A stretch of DNA of 64,000 nucleotides, from positions 62,001 to 126,000 of the forward strand of contig CAVXKY010000020.1 of the NCBI GenBank assembly GCA_963762425.1. The letters run 5' to 3'. Source of the DNA: REEB95 sp963762425 (GTDB lineage Bacteria > Pseudomonadota > Alphaproteobacteria > ATCC43930 > CGMCC-115725). The position numbers and the translations under genes were made by a program. This document shows positions 38,039 through 47,960 of the stretch, piece after piece. Below the pieces are notes generated by a model, which saw nothing but the letters and a program-made list of their open reading frames with translations, did no database searches and was not told the DNA's origin. Numbering within the stretch: the first letter of the stretch is position 1; each line of letters starts with the position of its first letter.

Positions 38039-38794
38039 ATGGCCAGACCGGATACAAGCGAGACGGATTTCGGCTTCCGCCGCGTCGAGGCGGCCGAGCA
38101 TACGCGTTTGGTCAGGGACGTGTTCGACCGCGTGGCGTCGCGCTACGACCTGATGAACGATCTGATGTCGGGTGGCGTCCACCGCCTGTGGAAATCCACG
38201 CTGATAGCGGCGCTCAATCCGCGCCCGGGGCAGGTCCTGCTCGACGTCGCCGGCGGCACCGGCGACATCGCGCGCCGGTTTCTGGCGCGCGCCGGAGCGG
38301 GCGCCGGCGTCATCCTGTGCGATCTCACGGAAAGCATGCTGCGCCAGGGCCGCGACCGCGCCTTCGACCGGGGCGATCTCAAGGGCGTGGACTGGGTGTG
38401 CGGCGCCGCCGAGGCGCTGCCGATCGCGGATTGCAGCGCCGACGCCTATACCATCGCCTTCGGCTTGCGCAACGTCACCGGCATTCCGCAAGCGCTCGCC
38501 GAGGCGCGGCGGGTGTTGAAGCCCGGCGGGCGCTTCCTCTGCCTCGAATTCAGCCAGGTCGAGATTCCGGTCCTCAAACGCGCCTACGACCTCTATTCCT
38601 TCCAGGTGCTGCCGCGCCTGGGCGCGGTGGTGGCCCGGGACCGCGAAGCCTATCAATACCTGGTGGAAAGCATTCGCCGCTTCCCCAGCCGCCGCAAGCT
38701 CTTGTCCCTGATGGACCAGGCCGGGCTGGAGAAAACCAGCGTCCGGCCGCTTTCCGGCGGCATCGCCGCCATCCATTCCGGCTGGCGGCTCTGA
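38039..38794 (+). CDS. ubiE: ubiquinone/menaquinone biosynthesis C-methyltransferase
   Basis: A 251-residue SAM-dependent methyltransferase for quinone synthesis. It shows VFDRVASRYDLMNDLMSGG, SAM motif VLLDVAGGTGDIARRFLARA (near 66), FGLRNVTGIPQALAEARRVLKPGG and the C-terminal GGIAAIHSGWRL. In related genomes ubiB usually follows, then coaBC; here ubiB is absent and coaBC starts 72 bases on. Confidence 0.96.
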   Translation: MARPDTSETDFGFRRVEAAEHTRLVRDVFDRVASRYDLMNDLMSGGVHRLWKSTLIAALNPRPGQVLLDVAGGTGDIARRFLARAGAGAGVILCDLTESMLRQGRDRAFDRGDLKGVDWVCGAAEALPIADCSADAYTIAFGLRNVTGIPQALAEARRVLKPGGRFLCLEFSQVEIPVLKRAYDLYSFQVLPRLGAVVARDREAYQYLVESIRRFPSRRKLLSLMDQAGLEKTSVRPLSGGIAAIHSGWRL

Positions 38795-38866
38795 ACTGGA
38801 CTTTGACGGCGAATTACACCTCCTATAGAGTGGATTTTTCCGGGCCCCCGTCCAGGATCGATTACC

Positions 38867-40075
38867 GTGCTGCATGGTCGCCGCATTCTGCTGATCGTCG
38901 CCGGCGGAATATCCGCCTATAAAAGCCTCGATCTCATCCGCCGCCTCAAGGAGCGCGGCGCCTCCGTACGCTGCGTGCTGACGGCGGGCGCGCGCGAGTT
39001 CATCACGCCCCTGGCGGCGCAGACCCTGAGCGGCGAGACCGTCTATGGCGATCTGTTCTCGCTGACCGAGGAAAACGAGATGGGGCACCTGCGCCTGTCC
39101 CAGGAGGCCGACCTGCTGATCGTGGCGCCGGCCACCGCCAACCTGATCGCCAAGATGGCGGCGGGCTTGGCCGACGATCTCGCCTCCACGATTCTCGTGG
39201 CCACCGACAAGCCCGTGCTGTTCGCGCCCGCGATGAACACGCGCATGTGGGAGAACCCGGCCACGCGCGCCAATGTCGCGCTTTTGGAAAGGCGCGGCCT
39301 GAAACGGGTGGGCCCCGCCTCCGGCCCGCTCGCCGAGAAAGAAAGCGGCATGGGGCGCATGGCCGAACCCGTCGAGATCGCGGATGCCGCCGAGGCGCTG
39401 TTCCTCGCCAATGCCGCGCTCAAGGGACGCCGCGCGCTGGTGACCAGCGGCCCCACGGAAGAGGCGATCGACCCGGTGCGCTATATCGCCAACCGCTCCT
39501 CGGGCAAGCAGGGCCATGCCATCGCCGCCGCCTTGGCGCGGCTGGGCGCCGACACGGTGCTGGTCTCCGGCCCGACGCGCGAGCCCGACCCGCCGGGGGT
39601 GAAGGTGGTGCATGTGCGCTCGGCGCGCGAAATGATGGCGGCCTGCGAAGCCGCGCTGCCGGCGGACGTGGCAGTGTGCGCGGCGGCGGTAGCCGATTGG
39701 CGCGCCGAGGAAGCGGGGCAGAAGCTCAAGAAAAAGCCGGGCGCGGCGCCGGTGCTGGCGCTGGTCGAGAACCCGGACATTCTCGCCAATCTCGCCAAGC
39801 CCGGCAACCGGCGGCCCAAGCTGGTGGTGGGTTTCGCCGCCGAGACCGAGAATCTCATCGCCAACGCCAAGGAAAAGCGCCGCAAGAAAGGCTGCGACTG
39901 GATGCTGGCCAACGACGTCGCGGCTTCATCCGGCACCTTCGGCGGCGAGGACAACGCGATCCAGCTGATCGACGAGACCGGAATCGAGGCCTGGGGCAAG
40001 CTCTCCAAGCGCGATGTCGGCGAGCGCCTCGCGCACCGCATAGCCCTGGCGCTCAACCGCCAGGCGGCGGAATAG
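38867..40075 (+). CDS. coaBC: phosphopantothenoylcysteine decarboxylase / phosphopantothenate-cysteine ligase
   Basis: A 402-residue bifunctional coenzyme A biosynthesis enzyme. The CoaC flavin domain covers about residues 1-185 with GGISAYKSLDLIRRL, VAPATANLIAKMAAGLADDL and PAMNTRMWENPATRANV. The CoaB domain has VTSGPTEEAIDPVRYIANRSSGKQG and AAVADWR. The substrate-clamp segment, usually LACG..G.GRM with a catalytic Cys, reads PLAEKESGMGRMAEP here: that Cys is replaced by Glu. The start is a GTG at 38867. Confidence 0.94.
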   Translation: MLHGRRILLIVAGGISAYKSLDLIRRLKERGASVRCVLTAGAREFITPLAAQTLSGETVYGDLFSLTEENEMGHLRLSQEADLLIVAPATANLIAKMAAGLADDLASTILVATDKPVLFAPAMNTRMWENPATRANVALLERRGLKRVGPASGPLAEKESGMGRMAEPVEIADAAEALFLANAALKGRRALVTSGPTEEAIDPVRYIANRSSGKQGHAIAAALARLGADTVLVSGPTREPDPPGVKVVHVRSAREMMAACEAALPADVAVCAAAVADWRAEEAGQKLKKKPGAAPVLALVENPDILANLAKPGNRRPKLVVGFAAETENLIANAKEKRRKKGCDWMLANDVAASSGTFGGEDNAIQLIDETGIEAWGKLSKRDVGERLAHRIALALNRQAAE

Positions 40076-40093
40076 AATCGGGATTCCCCGGTC

Positions 40094-40549
40094 ATGGTGA
40101 GGCTGACCAAGAAACTGCTTTTCGCCATCGAGGCGGTGCTCGACATCGCCTACAATGCCGGCGATCTGCCGGTGCAATCGGGCGAGATCACGCGGCGCCA
40201 GGGAATTCCCCGGCGTTATCTGGAACAGGTGCTGCAACAGTTGGTGCGCGCGGGCGTGCTGGCCGGCGTCAGGGGCCCGCGCGGCGGTTATCGCCTGGCG
40301 CGCGAGCGCCGCCGCGTTTCGCTCGGCGAGATCGTGCGCGTGGTGCGCGAACTCGACGGCGCCGGCGACCCGCTCGATGAGAATATCGGAGCATTGCTCG
40401 GCCAGCGCGTGGTGCGGCCGGTGTGGAAGGAACTGAACGACGAGGTGATGAAGCGGCTCGACGCCATCACCATCGAGGATCTCTGCCTGCGCGCGCACAA
40501 AGACGGCGTGCCGGGCGAATACGGCGCCAAGATCGACTTCTCGATCTGA
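40094..40549 (+). CDS. Rrf2-family transcriptional regulator without the Fe-S cysteines
   Basis: A 151-residue DNA-binding protein. The winged helix covers residues 1-85, with ITRRQGIPRRYLEQVLQQLVRAGVLAGVRGPRGGYRLAR as the recognition helix and wing. IscR, NsrR and RirA carry three cysteines after the wing; here that region (DENIGALLGQRVVRPVW) has none, and the only Cys is in EDLCLRA. It therefore resembles CymR, which senses the cysteine synthase CysK by protein contact. It lies just upstream of cysK. Confidence 0.88.
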   Translation: MVRLTKKLLFAIEAVLDIAYNAGDLPVQSGEITRRQGIPRRYLEQVLQQLVRAGVLAGVRGPRGGYRLARERRRVSLGEIVRVVRELDGAGDPLDENIGALLGQRVVRPVWKELNDEVMKRLDAITIEDLCLRAHKDGVPGEYGAKIDFSI

Positions 40550-40574
40550 GGCCGATTTTCCAGGGAGGCAAAAA

Positions 40575-41569
<995 letters not shown>

Positions 41570-41570
<1 letters not shown>

Positions 41571-42349
41571 TGGCCGAAGCCGCCACCGTCGCCCTGACCG
41601 AGGAGCAGTTCCGGCGTTATGCCCGGCATCTGATCCTCGACCAGGTGGGCGAGGAAGGCCAAGCCAAGCTGCTCCAGTCGCGCGTGCTGGTGGTGGGGGC
41701 CGGGGGCCTCGGCTCGCCGGTGCTGATGTATCTCGCCGCCGCCGGGGTGGGAACGCTCGGCGTGGCCGATGACGACGAGGTCGACCTGCCCAATCTCCAG
41801 CGCCAGATCGTGCATGACACGTCGCGCATCGGCGACAACAAGGCGTTAAGCGCCCAGGCGGCGCTGGCCCGGATCAATCCGGATGTCAATGTGGAAACCC
41901 ACGCGGTCCGTCTGGACGAGACCAACGCCGCCGCGATCATCCGCCGTTACGATCTGGTGGCCGACGGCAGCGACAATTTCGCCACCCGTTATCTTCTGAA
42001 CGATCTGTGCTACGCCCTCAAGAAGACGCTGATCGGCGCGGCGTTGTCGCCGTTCGACGGACAGCTATCGACCTTCAAGGCCTATCTGGGCCCGCCCCAT
42101 CCCTGCTACCGCTGCCTGTTCCGCGAACCGCCGCCCGCCGAGCTGGTGCCGCGTTGCGAAACCGCCGGCATATTGGGCGCGGTGGCCGGCGTCATGGGCA
42201 CGCTCCAGGCGGTCGAGGTGCTGAAGGAATTGCTGGGCATCGGCCAGAGCCTTTCGGGCGCGTTGCTGATGTACGATTCGCTCAATACCAATTTCCACAA
42301 GATCGAGCTGCCGCGCGATCCCGACTGCCCGACCTGCGGGCGGGGCTGA
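41570..42349 (+). CDS. moeB: HesA/MoeB/ThiF-family adenylyltransferase
   Basis: A 259-residue E1-like enzyme that adenylates the C-terminus of a ubiquitin-fold sulfur-carrier protein such as MoaD or ThiS. It shows the ATP-binding VVGAGGLGSPVLMYLAAAGVGTLGVADDDEVDLPNLQRQIVH, the adenylation-site GSDNFATRYLLND, the Cys in PRCETAGILGAVAGVMGTLQA and zinc-binding cysteine pairs (CYRC, CPTC). Coupling to cysK fits sulfur transfer. It may serve molybdopterin, thiamine or another carrier. Confidence 0.9.
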
Positions 42350-42355
42350 GCGCCC

Positions 42356-43306
42356 TTGAATAGAGGTTCCGCCGCGCCCGCCAAGGCGCCGCACCAGGGC
42401 GCGATTTTCGCCGCGGCCATGGTGGCGGTGGTGTTCTTCGCGCTGACCGCGCCCCTGACCCGCGCGATCACGCCGGCATTCGACCCGCTGCTGCTCGGCA
42501 TGCGGCCGGCGCCGGCGGCGCTGGCGGCGGTGCCGCTGATCCTGATCCTGCGGCTCAAGGGCCCGAGCGGCGCGCATGAGTGGCTGCTGCTGGCGGTTTC
42601 GGCCGCGTTCAGCTTCCTGGCGTTTCCGCTGCTGTTTTCGCTGGGCCAGGCGCGCACCTCGGCCATCCATGGCGGACTGATCCAGGCGTCGATGCCGATC
42701 TTCACCGGCCTCACCGTCGCTATCGTCGAGCGCCGCCGCCCGGGCGGTTTCTGGTGGCTGGGGGCGGCGCTGGCCTTCGCCGGCGAGGGCGTGCTGGTGC
42801 TGTTCCGCGACAGCGGGCCCGAGCGCATTGCGTCGCTCTCCGGCGATTTTCTGATCCTTGCCGCCTCGGCGCTTTCGGCCGGCGCCTATGTCGCGGGCGC
42901 GAGGCTGGCGGCGCGGATAACGGCCTTGAACGCGACGATGTGGTGCGTGGGCGCCGCCGGGCTGGCGGTGATGCCTTTTGCCGCCTTCCGGGCGATCTCC
43001 GTGCCGTGGTCAAGCTTCGACTTGGGGATGTGGGCGAGCCTGATCACGCTTTCCTATGGGCCGATGCTGCTCGCCTTCATCGCCTGGTTCTGGGCGCTGG
43101 CCAAGGGCGGGGTGCGGCGCGTCGCCGTGTTCCAGTTCCTGGTGCCGCCGCTTTCGGTGCTGATCTCGGTGGTGTTCCTGGGCGAGCGCCTGACCCCGCC
43201 GCTGATCGTCGCCATGGCGGCGATTTTCGGCGGGATCTGGCTGGCGCGGCGCGGCGGGCAGCAAGCCTCCGCTGCGGAGCAGCAAAAACTTGAGCCCCGC
43301 TCCTGA
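42356..43306 (+). CDS. EamA/DMT-family transporter
   Basis: An inner-membrane protein of about 300-316 residues with ten hydrophobic helices in two EamA repeats (FAAAMVAVVFFALTAPLTRAI.. and FLILAASALSAGAYVAGARLAA..), ending in a Gln/Ala-rich tail. It is distant from the EamA protein at 8500. The first start is a TTG six bases after moeB; an internal ATG 22 codons later (42419) is a good alternative. It may export a metabolite of the neighbouring cysteine pathway, but this is only a guess. Confidence 0.82.
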   Translation: MNRGSAAPAKAPHQGAIFAAAMVAVVFFALTAPLTRAITPAFDPLLLGMRPAPAALAAVPLILILRLKGPSGAHEWLLLAVSAAFSFLAFPLLFSLGQARTSAIHGGLIQASMPIFTGLTVAIVERRRPGGFWWLGAALAFAGEGVLVLFRDSGPERIASLSGDFLILAASALSAGAYVAGARLAARITALNATMWCVGAAGLAVMPFAAFRAISVPWSSFDLGMWASLITLSYGPMLLAFIAWFWALAKGGVRRVAVFQFLVPPLSVLISVVFLGERLTPPLIVAMAAIFGGIWLARRGGQQASAAEQQKLEPRS

Positions 43307-43350
43307 GTTCGGGCTTGACCCGATTCGCGGGATGGGGCTAGAGGAAAGCC

Positions 43351-43863
43351 GTGTTCCGCGAAGCAGCCAATTCCCGCCCACATCGCCTCGCGCTTATCGC
43401 GCTTCTCGTTCTCCTGTCCGCGTCCTTCGCGGCCCGCGCCGACGACAAGCCCTATGCGTCGCATTTCGCGAGCTTGCGCGTCAGCGAGGTCAATCTGCGT
43501 TCCGGGCCGGGCACGAAGTACCCCATTCAATACGTCTATCACCACAAAGGTTTGCCGGTCGAAATCATCGGCGAATACGACGTGTGGCGGAAGCTGCGCG
43601 ACTGGCAGGGCAGCGTGGGCTGGGTGCATGAACGCATGATTTCGCCCGCCCGCACCGTCATCATCAAGGCCGACACCCGCACCATCTATCGCGATCCGGC
43701 GCGGGATTCGCCCGCCTTGGCCAAGCTCGAACCCGGCGTGGTGGCGAAGCTGCTGGAATGCAGCAACGCCTGGTGCAAGATCGAGACCGAAAAGCAGAAC
43801 ATCAAGGGCTGGCTGCTCAGGAGCGAAGTCTGGGGCGTCTATCCCGACGAAGTGGTGCAGTAG
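43351..43863 (+). CDS. secreted SH3-domain protein
   Basis: A 170-residue periplasmic protein starting with GTG. The signal peptide RLALIALLVLLSASFAARA is followed by two bacterial SH3-like domains. The first contains VNLRSGPGTKYPIQYVYHHKGLPVEIIGEYDVWRKLRDW, the second ends WCKIETEKQNIKGWLLRSEVWGVYPDE. Such proteins are common in alphaproteobacteria and are thought to act in the envelope. No enzyme domain is present. Confidence 0.88.
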   Translation: MFREAANSRPHRLALIALLVLLSASFAARADDKPYASHFASLRVSEVNLRSGPGTKYPIQYVYHHKGLPVEIIGEYDVWRKLRDWQGSVGWVHERMISPARTVIIKADTRTIYRDPARDSPALAKLEPGVVAKLLECSNAWCKIETEKQNIKGWLLRSEVWGVYPDEVVQ

Positions 43864-43941
43864 CCCGGTCGTATTGACGCCGAGATCGGCCTGCGATCAT
43901 CCTCGGCCCGGAACCGGCGGGCATCAGCGAGGAGAGCGGCC

Positions 43942-44097
43942 ATGTATTATTACATCCACTACGGCATCACCTTCGGCAACGCGCTGGCGATCGCCATGTC
44001 CTGGAGCACGAACCACAGCGTGATCTGGTCGGTGATCGACGGTTTCCTGAGCTGGATCTACGTCGTCTATTACCTGCTGATGCATCTGACGCCGTGA
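43942..44097 (+). CDS. conserved-looking membrane microprotein (51 aa)
   Basis: Starts MYYYIHYGITFGNALAIAMS and ends DGFLSWIYVVYYLLMHLTP. A GGAG ribosome-binding site lies seven to eight bases before the ATG at 43942. The aromatic-rich ends and the two amphipathic/hydrophobic stretches suggest a membrane-associated peptide. The stop TGA overlaps the GTG start of the TauE-type permease (GTGA), so the two are translationally coupled. Very short proteins with a similar HYGITFGNALAIA..WS.N.S pattern occur elsewhere, to my recollection. Confidence 0.7.
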   Translation: MYYYIHYGITFGNALAIAMSWSTNHSVIWSVIDGFLSWIYVVYYLLMHLTP

Positions 44098-44832
44098 CCC
44101 ACGGCGATCTCGCCTATCTCCTGGTGTGCGGCGTCGGGCTGGTCGCCGGGCTGGTGAGCGGCGTGGTCGGCACGGGATCGTCGATCATGCTGTTGCCGGT
44201 GCTGGTCTTCGCCTTCGGGCCGAAGCAGGCGGTCCCCATCATGGCGGTCGCCGCCGTCATGTCCAATCTGGCGAAGGTGATGGCGTGGCGGCGCGAGGTC
44301 GATTGGCGCGCCTTTGCCGCCTATTCCGCCGGCGGCATCCCCGCGGCGGCGCTGGGCGCGCGGACGCTGTTGGTGTTGCCGGCCCATGTCGTCGACGTGG
44401 CGCTGGGCGCGTTCTTCCTGGCGATGATTCCGGCGCGGCGCTGGCTCAAGGCCCGCGACTTCCACATTCGCCTCTGGCAATTGGCGCTGGCCGGCGCCGG
44501 CGATCGGCTTCATCACCGGCATCGTCGTTTCGACCGGCCCGCTCAGCGTTCCGGCCTTTCTCGCCTATGGGCTCACGCGCGGCGCCTTCCTCTCGACCGA
44601 GGCGATGAGTTCGCTTGTCCTCTACGTCGCCAAGGTCTCGACCTTCCGCGCCTTCGGCGCGCTTCCGCTTACCGTCATGCTGCAGGGGCTGATCGCGGGC
44701 TCGTCGCTGATGGTCGGAGCCTTTGCCGGCAAGGCGGTGGTGCTGCGCATGAGCACGGACGTATTCGAGCATCTGCTCGATGCGATGCTGCTCGTCGCCG
44801 GATGCGCCTTGCTCTGGGCCGCCTTCGCGTGA
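44094..44832 (+). CDS. TauE/SafE-family permease (one indel)
   Basis: A permease of about 245 residues with seven or eight helices, of the family that exports sulfite and organosulfur anions. It starts MTHGDLAYLLVCGVGLVAGLVSGVVGTGSSIMLLPVLVFAFG and ends CALLWAAFA. One extra base around 44491-44501 breaks the frame after WQLALAGA; the continuing family sequence AIGFITGIVVSTGPLSVPAFL, then TEAMSSLVLYVAKVSTF, is present in the next frame to 44832. The start is a GTG inside the stop of the microprotein gene. Confidence 0.85.
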
Positions 44833-44841
44833 GGCCGCGGG

Positions 44842-45436
44842 TCAGGAAAGATCGTCCGCCAGGGCCTGGCGCGTCGCTTCGGACAGCACCGCCATGTGGC
44901 CGTAATTCGGGTGCTCGATGCCGGCCACCACCTGCGTGCCGGGAGATTTGAATTTCGCCTTCTGCGCGCCCGACAGCGGAAAGCGCAAAAACTGGACCGA
45001 GGAGGCCTTGCCCTCGGGCGAGGTGTTCTCGCGCGTCGGATCGGCCAGCGCCCATGATTTTTTCGCCGGCGAAGGCGAGATACATCTTGTGCTCGACGCC
45101 GCCGAGACGGTGCAGCAGCTTGTCGCGCTGGACCGGGTCCTCGATCTCGAACATCACCGTCGCGACCAGCTCGCTGCCCTTGGGAATGAGCGGGTTGTAG
45201 GCTTCGAGCTCGTCGGCCAGCTGCGCCTCGCCGCCGCGCTCGACCGCCAGCATCTCGTGGACCTGATGCCACATGGTGTCGAAATTCTCGAAATAGAACG
45301 TCGCATGGGGACCGACCTCGACGCGGCGGTTCTGCTTGAGCGCGGAGATGCGCTTGCGGTGTTCGCGCCGTTCGCGCTCGTAGCGTTCCATCGGCAGGAT
45401 ATCGGCGCGGGTCAGGTCGCGGAATCGGGTGGTCAT
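44842..45436 (-). CDS. DUF3501-family protein (one indel)
   Basis: A protein of about 197 residues starting MTTRFRDLTRADILPMERYE and continuing RRVEVGPHATFYFENFDTMWHQVHEM and HKMYLAFAGEKI. An extra base near 45056, beside a run of six A (minus strand), throws it out of frame. In the next frame it continues WALADPTRENTSPEGKASSV, then VQFLRFPLS, and ends at 44842. DUF3501 genes regularly accompany a rubrerythrin and an Fe-S protein, as here. The molecular role is not established. The ATG at 45454 six codons upstream is less typical. Confidence 0.85.
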
Positions 45437-45472
45437 GGTCTGTCGGTCTTTCATGTTTCGGTTTTGCGATGC

Positions 45473-46844
45473 TCACGATTTTGCGCCGCTTGGCGGCGCG
45501 GCGGGCAACAGGCCGTAGGCGAGCGCCATCAGCTCGATCGGGTGGTAGGTCTGGGATGGCGCGTGGCCTTCCTCGCCCAGCATCTCCATGCCCTGCTTGA
45601 TATGGAGCGCGGCCAGCGGGCATTCCGAGGCGAGATGGCGCTTGTGGGATTTGGCCGCCTGGCTGGCCACGGGCTTGCCCAGCTTGATGGCGATGTCGAA
45701 ATTCTCCTTTTTCACGCCCCAGGAGCCGCCATGGCCGGAGCAGCGCTCGATCACCGTGATCTCGGTTTGGGGCAAAAGCCGCAGCATTTCCGCGGCCTTA
45801 GGCCCCATGTTCTGCGCCCGCGCGTGGCAGGCGAGATGGACCGAAACGCCGCCTTCGAGCGGCTTCAGGCCCGGCGCCAGCCCTTCCTTCTTGGCGATAT
45901 CGACCAGATATTCGCTGGCGTCGAAGGTCGAGCGCGCCAGCCGCTTCACGTCCTCGTCGCCGGGCAGGAGCAAGCGGCCATTCGAATTTGAGCATCAGCG
46001 CGCAGGAAGGCACCAGCGCGACGATGTCGTAGCCCTGGTCGATCAGCGGCTTCATCGCCAAGGCCACGCTCTTCGCATTGCCGGCCACGCGCGCGAGGTC
46101 GCCCTGCTCGAATTGCGGCATGCCGCAACAGCCGGGATATGTCACCTCGGTCTCGACGCCGTTGAACGCCAGCACGGCGCGCAAGGCTTCGCCGATGCGC
46201 GGATTGTTGTAATTGACGAAACAGGTGGCGTAGAGCGCGGCCTTGCGGCCGAAGGCGGGGGCGTTGCGGTTCAATTCGGGGACCGCGTCGCGGGCGCGCA
46301 TGACGAAGGTCTTGCCGTAAAATTTGGGCAATTCGGCGCGGCGGTCGATCTGGGCCAGTTTTTCCATCGCCGGGCGGGTGAGATGATTTTTGGTATCGAC
46401 CGCCCAGTTGGCGAGCGGCGCAACCATGGCGCCGAGCTTGCCGTTGCGGTCGGTTTCGACCATCTGGCGGGAGAGCGCGCCGTCGCCCCCTTTTCCCATC
46501 CCGGCCGCGCGGGCGCGCAGCATCAGATGGGGAAAATCGAGGTCGAAGGCGTGCGGCGGCACGTAAGGACATTTGGTCATGAAGCACAAATCGCACAGCG
46601 TGCAGGCCTCGACCACCTTGCCGTAATCGCCGGGCGCGACGCCGTCGACTTCGCCGTCGGCGGCGGCGTCGATCAGATCGAACAGCCGCGGAAAGCTGTC
46701 GCACAGATTGAAGCAGCGCCGGCAGCCGTGACAGATCTCGAAGACGCGCTTCAGCTCGGCCTCGATCTTGGCCGCATCGGCGAAATCCGGATCCTGCCAG
46801 GCAATCGGATGGCGCGTCGGCGCCCCGAGACCACCTTCCCGCAT
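45473..46844 (-). CDS. cysteine-rich (Fe-S)-binding protein, GlpC/HdrD-like (one indel)
   Basis: A protein of about 456 residues. The N-terminal half has two 4Fe-4S ferredoxin-type motifs, CHGCRRCFNLC (near 38) and CTLCDLCFMTKCPYVPPH (near 82), and the C-terminal half has two CCG-type domains (YPGCCGMPQFEQGD..PSCALMLKFEWP and HLACHARAQNMG..ERCSGHGGSWG). One extra base at about 45971 splits it; removing it joins KFEWPL to LLPGDEDVKRLARSTFDASE. The protein likely passes electrons, by analogy to GlpC/HdrD, probably to the adjacent rubrerythrin. Confidence 0.88.
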
Positions 46845-46910
46845 GAGGCCTCACATCACGATGAACGAAACAAAATGGGCGGGCGGGGGCCGAACGCCCC
46901 CGCCGCACAT

Positions 46911-47327
46911 TCAGCCCATGCTGCCGAGTGCTTTCTGGAAACGCCCGGCATGGGATTTCTCGGCCTTGGCCAGGGTCTCGAACCAGTCGGCGATCTCGGT
47001 GAAGCCTTCCTGGCGCGCGGTCTTGGCCATGCCCGGATACATGTCGGTGTATTCGTGGGTTTCGCCGGCGATCGCGGCCTTGAGGTTGCTCGAGGTCGAG
47101 CCGATCGGCAGGCCGGTCGCCGGATCGCCGACTTCCTCGAGGAATTCGAGATGGCCGTGCGCGTGGCCGGTCTCGCCCTCGGCGGTCGAGCGGAAGACGG
47201 CGGAGACGTCGTTGAAGCCTTCGACGTCGGCCTTCTGCGCGAAATAGAGATAGCGGCGATTCGCCTGGCTTTCGCCGGAGAACGCGTCCTTCAAATTCTG
47301 TTCGGTCTTGGAGCCTTTCAGGGCCAT
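46911..47327 (-). CDS. rubrerythrin-family protein (no rubredoxin domain)
   Basis: A 138-residue ferritin-like diiron protein of the peroxide-reducing rubrerythrin group. Diiron ligands appear in AFSGESQANRRYLYFAQKA (Glu near 19), STAEGETGHAHGHLEF (ExxH near 51-54), AAIAGETHEYTDMYPGMAK and LAKAEKSHAGRF. The usual C-terminal rubredoxin domain is missing, so electrons must come from a separate protein, plausibly the Fe-S protein encoded next. An Irr-box-like palindrome lies 95 bases upstream of its start. Confidence 0.93.
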   Translation of the reverse strand: MALKGSKTEQNLKDAFSGESQANRRYLYFAQKADVEGFNDVSAVFRSTAEGETGHAHGHLEFLEEVGDPATGLPIGSTSSNLKAAIAGETHEYTDMYPGMAKTARQEGFTEIADWFETLAKAEKSHAGRFQKALGSMG

Positions 47328-47421
47328 GGAATCCTCCTCTTGGGGAATGAAATCGAACGGCGCGCCGCCAAAAGCGCGCCATGCGTCCTATATGGACCTC
47401 GGGATGGGCTCTGTCAATAGA

Positions 47422-47436
47422 TTAGAATAGTTCTAA
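47422..47436. promoter_or_regulatory. Irr-box-like operator upstream of rubrerythrin
   Basis: TTAGAATAGTTCTAA is a perfect inverted repeat (TTAGAA-N3-TTCTAA), extended to ATTAGAATAGTTCTAAT. This matches the iron control element/Irr-box pattern bound by Irr in alphaproteobacteria. It sits in an AT-rich stretch suited to a promoter, and the irr gene is adjacent. Confidence 0.75.
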
Positions 47437-47447
47437 TATATTATATA

Positions 47448-47470
47448 AATTGCAACGCCGTATTGCAATT
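47448..47470. promoter_or_regulatory. perfect AT-rich palindrome between irr and the Irr box
   Basis: AATTGCAA, a 7-base spacer (CGCCGTA), TTGCAATT. It follows the irr stop codon by eight bases on the minus strand and lies 12 bases from the Irr-box palindrome. It could be the irr terminator (weak, AT-rich stem) or a second operator for the rubrerythrin promoter. Confidence 0.45.
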
Positions 47471-47478
47471 AAGAGGAA

Positions 47479-47919
47479 TTAGCGGCGGGTCGGCGGCTGC
47501 TTCTGGGGATGATCGACGCGGATGATGACATCGACGCGGCGGATCGACGCCCCTTCCGGGGGCGCGGGCAGGTTGGTCACGGCGATGGTCTCGCCCGGGA
47601 TATCGAGCAGATGGCCCGAATCCTCGTAGTAGAAATGGTGGTGGTCGCTGACATTGGTGTCGAAATAGGAACGTCCGGAACTGACCACCACCTCGCGCAG
47701 CAGCCCCGCGTCCACGAATTGGTGCAGCGTGTTGTAGACCGTGGCGAGCGAAACCGGCACGTCGGCCGCCAGCGCCTCGCCGTGCAACTCCTCGGCGCCG
47801 ACATGGCGGGCGCCTTGCTCGAACAGGAGGCGCGCCAAGGCCAGGCGCTGGCGCGTCGGCCGCAAGGCGGCGGCGCGGAGCAGTTCAAGGGCATTGGCGA
47901 AGGGGCGCGGGGTGTTCAT
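47479..47919 (-). CDS. irr: iron response regulator Irr (Fur family)
   Basis: A 146-residue Fur-family repressor/activator. The winged helix shows LRPTRQRLALARLLFEQGARHVGAEEL and the recognition helix VSLATVYNTLHQFVDAGLL. The dimer/sensor part holds the Irr hallmark histidine run in NVSDHHHFYYEDSGHLLDIP, and there is no CxxC zinc site. Irr senses iron through haem and represses iron-using genes when iron is low. An Irr-box-like site lies 42 bases before its own start, so autoregulation is likely. Confidence 0.93.
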   Translation of the reverse strand: MNTPRPFANALELLRAAALRPTRQRLALARLLFEQGARHVGAEELHGEALAADVPVSLATVYNTLHQFVDAGLLREVVVSSGRSYFDTNVSDHHHFYYEDSGHLLDIPGETIAVTNLPAPPEGASIRRVDVIIRVDHPQKQPPTRR

Positions 47920-47960
47920 GGGGAATATATGGGCCTGGGGAAACCGGTTGTGAAGCGTCT

